Notes: generated by a model not told the origin, from the letters alone. A DNA stretch of 56,305 bases from Oscillatoriaceae cyanobacterium M33_DOE_052 (GCA_015296065.1 DVDU01000025.1:1-56305), one strand, 5' to 3'. Positions 26,553 through 35,361 are shown, counted from the first letter of the stretch. Translations and numbers: made by a program.

Positions 26553-27471
26553 GACATTAAATCGCGAACGTTTACAAGCTGCCATCGAGGAAGTATCCTC
26601 ATTTTTAGGCACTCACTACAACCAACAGCAGACAACCTCTTTAGTCCATATTTTTGATTCCCTCACCTCCACAAATCAAACCGCATGGGAGCTACTCGCC
26701 GATGGGGCGCCACCTAGAACCGCCGTCATCGCCGCCAGACAAACCGGTGGTAGGGGACAGTGGGGGCGCCAGTGGGTTTCTGAAATCGGGGGGCTTTACC
26801 TATCATTAATCATTACTCCCCAAACTTTGGTCAAGTTGGGGGCTGCCACCAATAGCCCCCAACTGACCATGAGTATTGCTTTAGCCCTGGCAATGTGTTT
26901 GCGCACTTACCAAGTTCCAGTGTTATTGAAGTGGCCTAACGATTTACTGTTGGAAAATCGTAAATTAGGTGGTATCCTAACAGAAACTCGTGTGCATCAA
27001 AGCCAAATCTCTAAAGCAGTTGTGGGGGTGGGGATTAATTGGGCAAATCCTGTACCCCCCACGGGAATAAATTTGCAAACCTTTTTGGCCAGTCAAATTA
27101 ACCCGCAAATCACATCCCTGGAAATGCTTGCCGCAGTGGTACTCGCGGCAATAGGATCCGGGGAAGCACTAATCCAGCGGGAAAATGATATGGCAACTTG
27201 GCTGCCATCATATCAAAACCTTCTTACCAGCATGGGGACTGCTGTCACCATTGGGGGGCGTCAGGGAGTTGTTGTGGGAGTCACCACCACTGGAGAGCTG
27301 AAAGTGCGCTTATCCCCACCCAATGGCAGCACTGCCGAATATCCCACTCCCAAAATTGTTCCAGAGGCTCTACCGGGGAAGATTCCCCCAGATGTTATGC
27401 CGGGGGAGGAAATTTGTCTCGCTCCCGGTACAATCACTTTGGGATACCAGCAGCCCCCAAATATCTTTTAG
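26551..27471 (+). CDS. birA: Biotin-[acetyl-CoA-carboxylase] ligase
   Basis: This 306-residue BirA/BPL enzyme has STNQTAWELL at 40-49, the biotinyl-AMP loop GGRGQWGRQW at 66-75, and the catalytic lysine block LKWPNDLLLENRKLGG with K127. GVGINWANP and a C-terminal SH3-like domain follow (GVVVGVTTTGELKVR). It activates biotin and attaches it to the biotin carboxyl carrier of acetyl-CoA carboxylase. There is no N-terminal helix-turn-helix, so it is a class I ligase and not a repressor. Its start codon lies at the edge of the heptad array shared with pgeF, with no visible ribosome site. Confidence 0.93.
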   Translation: MTLNRERLQAAIEEVSSFLGTHYNQQQTTSLVHIFDSLTSTNQTAWELLADGAPPRTAVIAARQTGGRGQWGRQWVSEIGGLYLSLIITPQTLVKLGAATNSPQLTMSIALALAMCLRTYQVPVLLKWPNDLLLENRKLGGILTETRVHQSQISKAVVGVGINWANPVPPTGINLQTFLASQINPQITSLEMLAAVVLAAIGSGEALIQRENDMATWLPSYQNLLTSMGTAVTIGGRQGVVVGVTTTGELKVRLSPPNGSTAEYPTPKIVPEALPGKIPPDVMPGEEICLAPGTITLGYQQPPNIF

Positions 27472-27593
27472 TTGGGGTTGCTCATAAGTGACGAGGTTTC
27501 ACAGTTGAGTTACCCTAGTTTCTACTGAAACTTTCTCCAGGGGGTTTCGGACTGTTGCCCTGATACAAACCTTATTGAAGCGTGGATGTTGAA

Positions 27594-29348
27594 ATGAGCC
27601 AGAAACAAAGAGGGCTGAAGTCCTCGGTCTTACCTTCCAGATTTGCCCGCACCCCTTTAAGCATCGTCTGCCAATTTTCCCTTCTGCTACAGGGATTAGG
27701 CTGGATTCCGAGTTTGGCAATTTGGAGCGGCAGCTCGGTGCAAGCACAAGAGGAAACCCCCTCTCAGGAGATGGAAGCACCAACACCGCCAGAAGTAGGA
27801 AATCAGAGCAGTTCGCCTCTTACTGAAACCGCGCCGGAAATCATCTTTGAAGTTAACCCCCAGAATGCAGCAACAGCCCCACCGGAGTTTTATCCCCCAT
27901 CGATTCCTGAAAGTTCTGTACCGACACCAGCAGCTCCTCCCGTCGCCGCCGAGTGGGAGCCCACCACCCCAGAACCAGCCAGTGGCGTTGCTGTGCCTGA
28001 ATACGAGGCAGCAGCTCCGGAGGTAGAGCCAGCTCCGCAGTGGGAAGCCGCAGAGCCAGCTCCCCAGACAGCCACTGCACCCCAGTGGCAGCCCCAGTCT
28101 GCGCCGGGAGAATACTACTCTCCTGTGGAAAGCTCGGAGCCAGCAGCGGCAGCATCTAGTCTTGATGCGCCTTTAGACTCTGTGAGTGCGGCGGGTGAGT
28201 CATTGACAACTAACCAAACCGAATCCGCCCGGGCAGAGGCGGGTGGCGATTGGGCTACAGCCGCACCAGCAGAATGGAGCGACCCCACGGCTACCAGTGG
28301 GGAAGTTGGGGGCTATGACTATAACAATTACTACATCGACCCTACGGAGTATGCGATCGATGTGCCGCCGTCACCTCCAGAATCTCTAACCGCCACCGCT
28401 AAAGAGGCACCCACGGCTGCCACCACAACACCCCCCACCACCGCCACGGCGCCAGATCTGGTGCCACCGCCACCGCCACCACCAGTGGTAATTCCTGGTG
28501 CCAGCGGAGGTCAGGCACAACCATCGCCCTCCCCGGCGAACCCCCGTAGGGGCGATTCGAGAATCGCCCCTACTGTCAGGGTAGATGCACCAGCCCCAAG
28601 GTATGAAGCCCCCCCAAGGTATGAGGCGGCAGCAGCACCCCAACGGTGGGTGGCGGCTGAACCTACGGTTAAGCTCGGTCCAGTGCAGGTAAGCTCCAAC
28701 CAAGTCAAGTTTGATATGAACAAGCATGCGGGGATTTTGGACTACCGCAGGGCCGCACGCCAAAGAGCGGCAATGGGCCAAGGGAATACCCGGATGGTAT
28801 TTCCTCTCGCGGTGCCCACGGCGATCACTTCGGTGTTTGGCTGGCGGCTTCACCCCATTTCTGGTCGTCAGCAGTTACACCAGGGTGTGGATTTCGGGGC
28901 GCCTTTGGGGACGCCAATTTTGGCGGCTTTTGCTGGGAAGGTGGCGATCGCTGACTGGTTGGGTGGCTACGGTTTGACCGTTGTCCTCAGTCACGATGAA
29001 GGCACGAAAGAAACCCTTTATGCCCATATGTCAGAGGTTTTGGTGAAAGAGGGTCAGGAGGTGGTGCAGGGTGAGCCGATCGGACTGGTGGGTAGCACCG
29101 GTTTTAGCACCGGCCCCCACCTGCACTTTGAAGTCCGCGAACTTACCCCCGACGGTTGGGTAGCGATGGATCCGGGGACTCAAATTGAGTACGCCCTCGC
29201 CGAGTTGCTGAAATCTTTACAAGTGGCCGAAGCACAGCCCACTAACACCGCCAACCCGGCGCCAACCACTCCCCAAACCGGAGCAGAGGAGCAGGGGAGC
29301 AGGGGAGCAGGGGAGCAGGGGAGCTTTGAGCTGCCGCCAGGGAATTAA
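27594..29348 (+). CDS. Secreted M23 family metallopeptidase with long disordered linker
   Basis: ATG 27594 is used; an in-frame GTG at 27582 is an alternative. An N-terminal signal-like segment (PLSIVCQFSLLLQGLGWI) ends near VQAQEE. About 330 residues rich in Pro, Ala and Glu follow. The C-terminal M23 domain has FPLAVPTAITSVFGWRLHPI, the first zinc ligands in LHQGVDFGAPLG (H and D), and the second in GPHLHFEV near 512-519, so it looks catalytically complete. M23 enzymes cut peptide cross-bridges of peptidoglycan, or, if inactive, regulate amidases. The linker contains an inserted 28-bp palindrome (RRGDSRIAPT) and the C-terminus is encoded by an 8-bp tandem repeat. Confidence 0.88.
   Translation: MSQKQRGLKSSVLPSRFARTPLSIVCQFSLLLQGLGWIPSLAIWSGSSVQAQEETPSQEMEAPTPPEVGNQSSSPLTETAPEIIFEVNPQNAATAPPEFYPPSIPESSVPTPAAPPVAAEWEPTTPEPASGVAVPEYEAAAPEVEPAPQWEAAEPAPQTATAPQWQPQSAPGEYYSPVESSEPAAAASSLDAPLDSVSAAGESLTTNQTESARAEAGGDWATAAPAEWSDPTATSGEVGGYDYNNYYIDPTEYAIDVPPSPPESLTATAKEAPTAATTTPPTTATAPDLVPPPPPPPVVIPGASGGQAQPSPSPANPRRGDSRIAPTVRVDAPAPRYEAPPRYEAAAAPQRWVAAEPTVKLGPVQVSSNQVKFDMNKHAGILDYRRAARQRAAMGQGNTRMVFPLAVPTAITSVFGWRLHPISGRQQLHQGVDFGAPLGTPILAAFAGKVAIADWLGGYGLTVVLSHDEGTKETLYAHMSEVLVKEGQEVVQGEPIGLVGSTGFSTGPHLHFEVRELTPDGWVAMDPGTQIEYALAELLKSLQVAEAQPTNTANPAPTTPQTGAEEQGSRGAGEQGSFELPPGN
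28546..28573. repeat. 28-bp palindrome inside the M23 gene
   Basis: The arms gtaggggcgattc and gaatcgcccctac are separated by two bases and form a perfect 13-bp hairpin within coding sequence. The same 28-base element, apart from its two central bases, occurs in noncoding DNA at 41960-41987. Confidence 0.9.
29290..29321 (+). repeat. 8-bp tandem repeat (agcagggg) at the 3' end of the M23 gene
   Basis: Four exact copies lie in the last codons and encode the GSRGAGEQGS tail. As the unit is not a multiple of three, slippage would change the C-terminus. A related agacgggg array lies at 30323-30394. Confidence 0.85.
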
Positions 29349-29446
29349 CCCGAAGAACCTACCCTCCTTTATGCTTTTGGGGGTGATTTTCACCACCAAG
29401 ACATAAAAGAGGGTATGGAATCGAAAATATTTGGGTAATTCAAAAA

Positions 29447-30262
29447 TTACAAAAAACCGTGTTCTGTCAAGAAATCTTCGGTTATGTCTGCCGCTGATGA
29501 TGAATGTGATTCACCAAAACCAGCATAATTGAGGCGCGATTGGATAAATTTTGCCGCGTATTTACCCAAAATATCTGCTTCTATATTGACTAAACTGCCA
29601 GGACTTAAGTAATGAAGATTAGTAGTTTGAAAAGTGTGGGGAATCACTGCAGTTTTAAACCAAGTTCCAGCGGCATCACAATCAGCTACAGTTAAGCTGA
29701 TGCCATTGACGGCGATACTGCCTTTGGGGACGATGAATGGTGCTATCTGCTGCTGCCATAAGGATGCAAACTCTGCGGGAGGGTTAAAGGTGATTTCCCA
29801 AGAACCGGCGGTTTGCACCAACTCCCGAAGACAGCCGATACCATCCACATGACCAGTGACGAAGTGACCGCCAATTTTGCCCCCGGCTCGCAGAGAAGTT
29901 TCTAGATTCACTGGCTTTGCCTCTTCCCCCAGGGTGGTGCGGCGGAGGGTTTCCGGGGAGGCGCTGGCGATAAACCCATTGGGCAACAGGTCCTCTACCG
30001 TTAGGCAAATTCCATCCACCGCTACACTGTCCCCGAGCTGGAGCTGAGCGACGATATCGGTGGAGAATGTGCGAGGCTGACTGGATTCGTCTAAATCTGG
30101 CAAAATTAAGGTAGGGGGAGAATTGTTCTCTTGGTGTTCGTCCTTAGTCACTGGTGGGCGTCCACCCCGCCCCCACCCTCTCCGGCTGGAGCAGATAATC
30201 TTAAACTTATAGTTGCCGATCGCACTACAACTGCCTATATCCTGAATTAGCCCAGTAAACAC
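29447..30262 (-). CDS. ribE: Riboflavin synthase alpha chain with an internal insertion
   Basis: The product has the two lumazine-binding repeats of riboflavin synthase. It starts MFTGLIQDIG. Repeat one contains LGDSVAVDGICLTVEDL and ASPETLRRTTLG, and the joining segment GGHFVTGHVDGIG. Repeat two contains KGSIAVNGISLTVADCD and VNIEADILGKY. The enzyme dismutates two dimethylribityl-lumazines into riboflavin. At 271 residues it is longer than the usual 210-225. The excess is one block at about 26-66, rich in Arg, Gly, Pro and Ser, between the first strand (NYKFKI) and VAQLQLGDSVAVDG. The insertion lies in a surface strand-loop, so activity may be kept. It stands alone here. Confidence 0.9.
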   Translation of the reverse strand: MFTGLIQDIGSCSAIGNYKFKIICSSRRGWGRGGRPPVTKDEHQENNSPPTLILPDLDESSQPRTFSTDIVAQLQLGDSVAVDGICLTVEDLLPNGFIASASPETLRRTTLGEEAKPVNLETSLRAGGKIGGHFVTGHVDGIGCLRELVQTAGSWEITFNPPAEFASLWQQQIAPFIVPKGSIAVNGISLTVADCDAAGTWFKTAVIPHTFQTTNLHYLSPGSLVNIEADILGKYAAKFIQSRLNYAGFGESHSSSAADITEDFLTEHGFL

Positions 30263-30322
30263 TATTTTTCAGTCAGCTTTGACGATATTTTACTCCTGAT
30301 TGGCTATATTACCCCCAAATGG

Positions 30323-30394
30323 AGACGGGGAGACGGGGAGACGGGGAGACGGGGAGACGGGGAGACGGGGAGATGGGGAGATGGGGAGACGGGG
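30323..30394. repeat. 8-bp tandem repeat array (agacgggg, nine copies)
   Basis: Nine contiguous copies, two with agatgggg, lie in the 394-base gap between ribE and the bifunctional nuclease gene. The rest of the gap holds a copy of the ggtcggtgag motif (30421-30443) and no gene. Promoters for both divergent genes must flank this array. Confidence 0.9.
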
Positions 30395-30656
30395 AAGAGC
30401 CCACACTCCCCAGGTCCCCTGGTCGGTGAGCTAAGCTGAACCGCTGTCCCCATGTGGGAAATCAAAGAAATTGTCATTCCCGGTGGAGGGTGAGCGCCAG
30501 TAGAATAAAAATGTGATGTTCTAGTTCTGTGGGGGAGACCTATCCCCGCAATTAGCAAATATATATATCCTGTTTGTAGAAGGGCTCTGCCCGGTATCTC
30601 GGCGAGAAACCGGCCCTGAACCTTTAACCCCACTTTATTTTAATGAGGCTGAGCCG

Positions 30657-31163
30657 ATGATTGAGATGAAAGTCGCAGGAATCGCATTGGATGCAGCAAC
30701 CCGGAGTCCGATCGTACTCCTCAGAGACACTGAAGACCGGCGGGCCCTGCCGATTTATATCGGCCAAGACCAAGCCCGCTCAATCATCAGCGCCCTCGAG
30801 AATCAAAAGCCTCCCCGGCCCTTGACTCACGATTTGATGGTCAATCTGCTTGAAGAATGGCAATTGACTTTAGATCGAGTGATTATTCATTCCCTGCAAG
30901 ACAACACTTTCTATGCGGTACTAACAGTGATGCACGGGGAAGTGAAAAAAGAGATGGACGCTCGTCCTTCAGATGCGATCGCCCTGGCCCTGCGCACCAA
31001 CTGCCCCATCTGGGTGATGGAAGAAGTCGTAGCTGATGCCTCCATCCCCGTGGACCGCGAAGCTGACGAAGCCGAACGCCAAGCGTTTCGCGATTTCGTC
31101 TCCAATGTGCGCCCAGAAGATTTCCTGAAACGGGGACGCTTGAGCAACCAGGGGGAAAGTTAG
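30657..31163 (+). CDS. Bifunctional nuclease (BFN/DUF151) family protein
   Basis: This 168-residue protein of the DUF151 family has MIEMKVAGIALDAATRSPIV at the N-terminus, LPIYIGQDQARSI in the middle and DARPSDAIALALRT near 103-116, which are the diagnostic blocks. A charged C-terminal tail (PEDFLKRGRLS) follows. Plant homologues have been reported to have both RNase and DNase activity; bacterial roles are unclear. GAGG precedes the ATG by eight bases. It is 37 bases upstream of the aldo/keto reductase gene and may be co-transcribed with it. Confidence 0.88.
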   Translation: MIEMKVAGIALDAATRSPIVLLRDTEDRRALPIYIGQDQARSIISALENQKPPRPLTHDLMVNLLEEWQLTLDRVIIHSLQDNTFYAVLTVMHGEVKKEMDARPSDAIALALRTNCPIWVMEEVVADASIPVDREADEAERQAFRDFVSNVRPEDFLKRGRLSNQGES

Positions 31164-31200
31164 GATCGAGATTCGAGACTTCAGAATATCTGGAGCGAAA

Positions 31201-32331
31201 ATGAAGTACCGCCGGTTTGGCAAAACCAATCTCCATCTGTCCGCTTTTTCCCTCGGCACTATGCGCTATCTGGCATCGGAAACGGTGGCTATCGCCACCG
31301 TGCGAGAAGCCGTGGCAAAAGGCATCAACCACCTAGAAACTGCCCGAGGATACGGCAACAGCGAGCAATATTTAGGAGCCGCCCTCGCCTCCGGCTTGCC
31401 ATTGCCCAGAGCGCAACTACACATTACCACCAAAATCCCGCCCCAACCCAACCAAGCCCAGATGGACCGCTGCATTGACGAATCCTTGCAGCGGCTGAAC
31501 ACCACCTATATCGACTGTCTCGCCATTCATGGCATCAACAAGAGCGAGCATTTGGAAATGGTACTCCAGGGGGGCAGCCTGCGGGCAATCCACCAAGCCA
31601 TTGATGATGGTCGAGTCCGCAATCTTGGCTTTTCCACCCACGGCTCCCTAGAGCTAATTTTGGCAGCTATAAATACAGATTTATTCGCATTTGTTAACCT
31701 CCATTACTACTACTTTTTCCAGCGTCACGCCCCAGCAGTCGCTCTGGCGCACCAAAAAGATATGGGGGTGTTCATCATCTCCCCCGCAGACAAAGGCGGA
31801 CGCCTCTACACCCCACCGCCCACTCTCCAGCAGCTTTGCCATCCCTTCTCCCCCCTACACCTCAACTACCGCTTTCTCCTGAGTGACCCCCGCATTACCA
31901 CTCTCAGCGTTGGTCCAGCCAACCCCACTGAACTGGAGGAACCCTTGCAGGTAGCCGATCGGGATGACCCCTTGACTTTGGAGGAAATAGCTGCTTTCCA
32001 ACGCCTAGAAACCCACGCCACTACAGCATTGGCTACAGACAAATGCAGCCAATGCTATCAATGTTTGCCCTGTCCTGAAAGCATCCAAATCCCGGAAGTG
32101 TTACGCCTGCGCAACCTGGCAGTTGCTTATGATATGACAGAATATAGTCAGTATCGCTACCGGATGTTTGAAAACGCTGGACATTGGTTTTATGGGATGA
32201 AAGCCAATAAATGCACGGAATGCGGGGATTGTTTACCCCAATGTCCCGAACAGTTGAATATCCCTAAATTGCTCCAAGATTCCCACCAAAGGCTCAATGG
32301 TGCCAGCCGTCGCCGTTTATGGGGAGATTAA
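31201..32331 (+). CDS. Aldo/keto reductase with C-terminal Fe-S cluster domain
   Basis: Residues 1 to about 260 form an AKR barrel: RRFGKTNLHLSAFSLGTMR, then LETARGYGNSEQYLG (Y51), ITTKIPP (K78) and CLAIHGI (H110), so three of four catalytic positions are canonical. The usual Asp of the DTA.xYG motif is Glu46. The C-terminal part has two cysteine clusters, CSQCYQCLPCPE near 282-292 and CTECGDCLPQCPE near 338-350, as in ferredoxin-like AKR fusions. It probably reduces a carbonyl with electrons from NADPH or the clusters; the substrate is unknown. GGAG lies eight bases before the ATG. Confidence 0.88.
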   Translation: MKYRRFGKTNLHLSAFSLGTMRYLASETVAIATVREAVAKGINHLETARGYGNSEQYLGAALASGLPLPRAQLHITTKIPPQPNQAQMDRCIDESLQRLNTTYIDCLAIHGINKSEHLEMVLQGGSLRAIHQAIDDGRVRNLGFSTHGSLELILAAINTDLFAFVNLHYYYFFQRHAPAVALAHQKDMGVFIISPADKGGRLYTPPPTLQQLCHPFSPLHLNYRFLLSDPRITTLSVGPANPTELEEPLQVADRDDPLTLEEIAAFQRLETHATTALATDKCSQCYQCLPCPESIQIPEVLRLRNLAVAYDMTEYSQYRYRMFENAGHWFYGMKANKCTECGDCLPQCPEQLNIPKLLQDSHQRLNGASRRRLWGD

Positions 32332-32549
32332 AAAAAATACCTTCGCCCAAAATTGGCAAATGAGAAAAATCCCCAGTCTTTAGGGGTGGTGTTATCGGGA
32401 GCGCCCCTACAGTATGGTAAGGTATTGTAAAAATAACCTGGGTTTCTGATCCGATTGAAATTTAACCGCTCAACAGATGCTCTGAATTACAGCGGTTTCG
32501 TTGCTAAATTTGGTATGGGTTATAGCATCTATTTCATCTCTAAATCAAA

Positions 32550-33170
32550 ATGGTTTTACCTAAATCTATACTGACAATAGAATATTTTGTTAACCAACGT
32601 GGTCTGGGTACGCTTTTATCTCTCTCTCTAATGGTAAGTGCGGTGTTAACTCCCGGTACATCTCCAGCGCAAATGCTGCCTCCGGTGGAGCCGCCTTTAG
32701 ACGTGACTTTGCTGGAACCGGGAGCGGAACCGGAAGCGCAAAATGTGTTGACGATTACCAGTATTTCTCAAGCGGGGTTGACAGTTCCTAGTTTGTGGTG
32801 GCAAAGAGAGCAATTTGGGGGCAAGTTGCTGGATAATTGGTTGGCTTATCCTGGAGATGATAACAGTCCGGGACGAGTAGATTTAGTAGTCAACCGGCAA
32901 ATCTGGAGTTTGTTGGATTATTTGCAAAGATATGAATTTGTCCACCATTTTGGTTTTGCTGCCCGGGATTATGGTTACAATACGCGGGTTTTCAATCGTC
33001 AAGGGATACTTTTAGCGGCTTACACCTGCGAATTTACCAATGGAGGAGAAACCGGGTTTCTCTCGAAATCTCTCTTGAGTAATCAAGATGTGTTCAAGAA
33101 ACCCGGTTTCTGTGTAGTTTGGGTGGATGCGGCGGGATTCCAAGGGGTGCGCGATCGCTTTGGACAGTAA
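32550..33170 (+). CDS. Predicted periplasmic protein, function unknown, with inserted repeat
   Basis: The 206-residue product has a signal peptide (GLGTLLSLSLMVSAVL, cleavage near SPAQ). A compact conserved domain follows: VPSLWWQREQFGGKLLDNWL, VDLVVNRQIWSLLDYLQRYE, FVHHFGFAARDYGYNTRVFN. It resembles conserved cyanobacterial secreted proteins of unknown function. Near the C-terminus the segment from GETGFLSK to KKPGFC is encoded by a 65-bp repeat element, after which VVWVDAAGF resumes the expected sequence. The stop lies one base from the stop of the converging solute-binding gene. Confidence 0.7.
   Translation: MVLPKSILTIEYFVNQRGLGTLLSLSLMVSAVLTPGTSPAQMLPPVEPPLDVTLLEPGAEPEAQNVLTITSISQAGLTVPSLWWQREQFGGKLLDNWLAYPGDDNSPGRVDLVVNRQIWSLLDYLQRYEFVHHFGFAARDYGYNTRVFNRQGILLAAYTCEFTNGGETGFLSKSLLSNQDVFKKPGFCVVWVDAAGFQGVRDRFGQ
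33047..33111. repeat. 65-bp palindrome-ended element inside a gene
   Basis: It is bounded by agaaaccgggtttct and its exact reverse complement agaaacccggtttct, 35 bases apart. A second 65-bp element with the same left end lies at 46243-46307. Confidence 0.8.
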
Positions 33171-33171
33171 T

Positions 33172-34299
33172 CTATAGCCCGCGTATTTCTTGCCAAAGTT
33201 TGGTGTATTGAGCGGTGATTTCTGGCGGATATTGTTGGATAAATTCGCTTTTGTCGATGATTTCTTTGGCGGGCAAAAGTGCCGCATTTTGCTGTAGTGA
33301 TTCCGGTAATGTTTGCCGGTCTGTGGTGGTGAGAAGGGGGGAGGCAGCGTCAGAAATGAGGGATAAAATTGGCGCTACTTCGGGTTGCCAGCAGAAATCA
33401 ATCCACTGATAGGGCAGGTTCTGGTTTGGTTCGCTACTGGTGTTTTTGGCGGCTGGGGTTGGTTGTACCCACAAGTCTGCCCAAATGGCGGTCCCGGAAG
33501 CGGGAATGACGGCTTTAATTTGGCTCTGGCGTTCCATCACCCGCAGGATATCGGTGGAAGAGCCCACGGCGAGCCAAGTATCTCCGATAATTAGGGGTTC
33601 TAGGTAGGCATCAGTGCTATAAAATTTGACTTGGCTGTGGAGTTGTTGCAGTTCGGCTTTGAGTTTAGGGATGTTGGCCAGATTTTCGGTGTTGTAGGAA
33701 TGGCCGAGTTTTTTCAGGGTTAAGCCGATGACTTCTCGGGGGTGGTTGGGTAAGGATATGCGATCGCGCAGTTCTGGTCGCCAGAGGTCGCTCCAGTCTG
33801 TGGGTTCCCAACCGAGGGGTTTAAATTTATCGCGGCGGTAGGCGATCGCCGTCGTTCCCCAGCGATAAGGTGCCCCCCACACCGGCCCATCTTTGGCCAA
33901 ATTCCCCTGGTCATCCCGTCTGACCAACTCTTGCCAGGGTTGCGCTAGTTGCTCCCACATCGTCAGCTTCTGTGGGTCCAAAGGCTGAATCAGCTTTTGC
34001 TCAATTGCCGCTTTTAACCAGTAATCTCCCATTGTCACCAACTGCGGGTAATTCTCTCCCGGCTGGTTCTGCTGCCATTTTTGCAGACTGGCAAACAAAT
34101 CTTGCAACTGGGCCGCTGGGGCAAAATCCAAAACCACTGCTGACGGCTGTGTTTGGCGAAATTTCCGCAATAATATCGGCGGTATGGAGTTTTTTAGCAA
34201 ACGCACTCTTAAAGTTGGTCGGACTCTTTGGCCGCATCCGCCTGCTAACTGACTCAGGACAATGGTGCTAGCTGCCCCAATCAAGTGCCTTCGCTTCAC
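33172..34299 (-). CDS. Periplasmic solute-binding lipoprotein (spermidine/putrescine PotD-like)
   Basis: The frame opens at 34365, but GTG 34299 gives a clean lipoprotein signal: KRRHLIGAASTIVLSQLAGGC, with the lipobox LAGGC and GGAG about 10 bases upstream. The mature part follows the type 1/4 periplasmic-binding pattern of PotD-like proteins: VTMGDYWLKAAIEQKLIQPL, WGAPYRWGTTAIAYRRDK, WSDLWRPELRDRISLPNHPR, and WLAVGSSTDILRVMER. It probably binds a polyamine or related ligand for an ABC importer whose other parts are not nearby. A cell-attached binding protein acting alone is the alternative. Confidence 0.8.
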   Translation of the reverse strand: MKRRHLIGAASTIVLSQLAGGCGQRVRPTLRVRLLKNSIPPILLRKFRQTQPSAVVLDFAPAAQLQDLFASLQKWQQNQPGENYPQLVTMGDYWLKAAIEQKLIQPLDPQKLTMWEQLAQPWQELVRRDDQGNLAKDGPVWGAPYRWGTTAIAYRRDKFKPLGWEPTDWSDLWRPELRDRISLPNHPREVIGLTLKKLGHSYNTENLANIPKLKAELQQLHSQVKFYSTDAYLEPLIIGDTWLAVGSSTDILRVMERQSQIKAVIPASGTAIWADLWVQPTPAAKNTSSEPNQNLPYQWIDFCWQPEVAPILSLISDAASPLLTTTDRQTLPESLQQNAALLPAKEIIDKSEFIQQYPPEITAQYTKLWQEIRGL

Positions 34300-34928
34300 A
34301 AGTTCATCACTCCGTTGCTTAATCCGCAGTTCAGCCCAGATTCTGTTACAGTGTACCACCTCCAAAGGTCAAAAGGTGACAAGGGACTAGGGACTAGGGA
34401 CAAGTGACAAGTGAAAAATTTGTTACTTTACTTCAAAAAACTTTACATCTCTGGGATTTATTTTGGGACTTCATCCATTTAATCACCATGTTTCTGCGGC
34501 TGATGCGGTAGCCGATCGGGATGTGATGAGCCACTATCGCCCCTGTGTTACCGAACCTAGGCCGCTCTCTGGGTGAGCAAACTCACCTGAGTCAGTACAT
34601 AAATACTATGATTTGTATTTTTGCCAATACATCTTAACAAAGATAATTATATAGCAACAATTGTTAAATAATCTAGAAATAATCGGGAAAGCCGAACGAT
34701 CGCTATCTACAATCTAATTGAGCCAAGGGATTAATCCCTTCATCCAACTGAGAAGGTGAGGGGTGGGGTGCGGGGAGATGGGCGAAGTACCCGCGCCGAG
34801 GAACCATTCGTTTCACCCACAGCATCCAACGCGGGTGCTTCGCCCCAACGGAGACTTCACCCCATCTCCCCCTCCCTGTCCCAGATGGGTGTTGTAAACA
34901 AAAGTAATATCGTAACTAGGAGTATTTT
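34300..34928. other. Intergenic region with heptads and an inverted-repeat element
   Basis: At 34370-34412 there are degenerate gacaagt/gactagg heptads. At 34780-34845 an inverted repeat has 16-base arms (gggcgaagtacccgcg and cgcgggtgcttcgccc, one mismatch) flanked by ggggagatg and catctcccc, giving a MITE-like hairpin. AGGAG six bases before 34929 is the ribosome site of the next gene. Confidence 0.6.
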
Positions 34929-35309
34929 ATGGATTCACTAGAGACAGAAGTTAAAAGTTTAGTTGGTCAAGTAGCTACTTTATATGAAATTGTAGCGCAA
35001 ATCAATACAAAAATGTCTCTAATGTTAGCGGAACAAGAGTTGATTAGTTCCGCGAGAATTGAGCAGACTAAACTAGAAATCAAGGACAATCAAATTTATG
35101 GGAGAAACCGGGTAATTTTTGAGCCTTCCGAGGAGCATAAGGATGTATTGGTGGAGTCAAAATTATCGGTCAATGCCAGTGTTCAATACTTGGAAAATGA
35201 ACTAACACCAGATATTCAAATCCAGAGGCTGACCGCTCAATTAACTGCTGCCTATAACCGAATTGCGGCTCTGGAAGAAAGACTGCTGGCGGCCAAAATT
35301 CACTATTAA
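34929..35309 (+). CDS. Small coiled-coil protein, function unknown
   Basis: The 126-residue protein starts MDSLETEVKSLVGQVATLYE behind a good AGGAG. Two helical, heptad-patterned segments (about 1-50 and 90-123) flank a more polar middle with KDNQIYGRNRVIFEP. There is no signal peptide or enzyme motif. The regular coiled-coil pattern, strong ribosome site and lack of repeats support a real gene. Confidence 0.65.
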   Translation: MDSLETEVKSLVGQVATLYEIVAQINTKMSLMLAEQELISSARIEQTKLEIKDNQIYGRNRVIFEPSEEHKDVLVESKLSVNASVQYLENELTPDIQIQRLTAQLTAAYNRIAALEERLLAAKIHY

Positions 35310-35361
35310 ATTCCCCGTCTCCCCATCTCCCCGTCCCCCAGCTCCCCAGTCCCAGGGAGAC

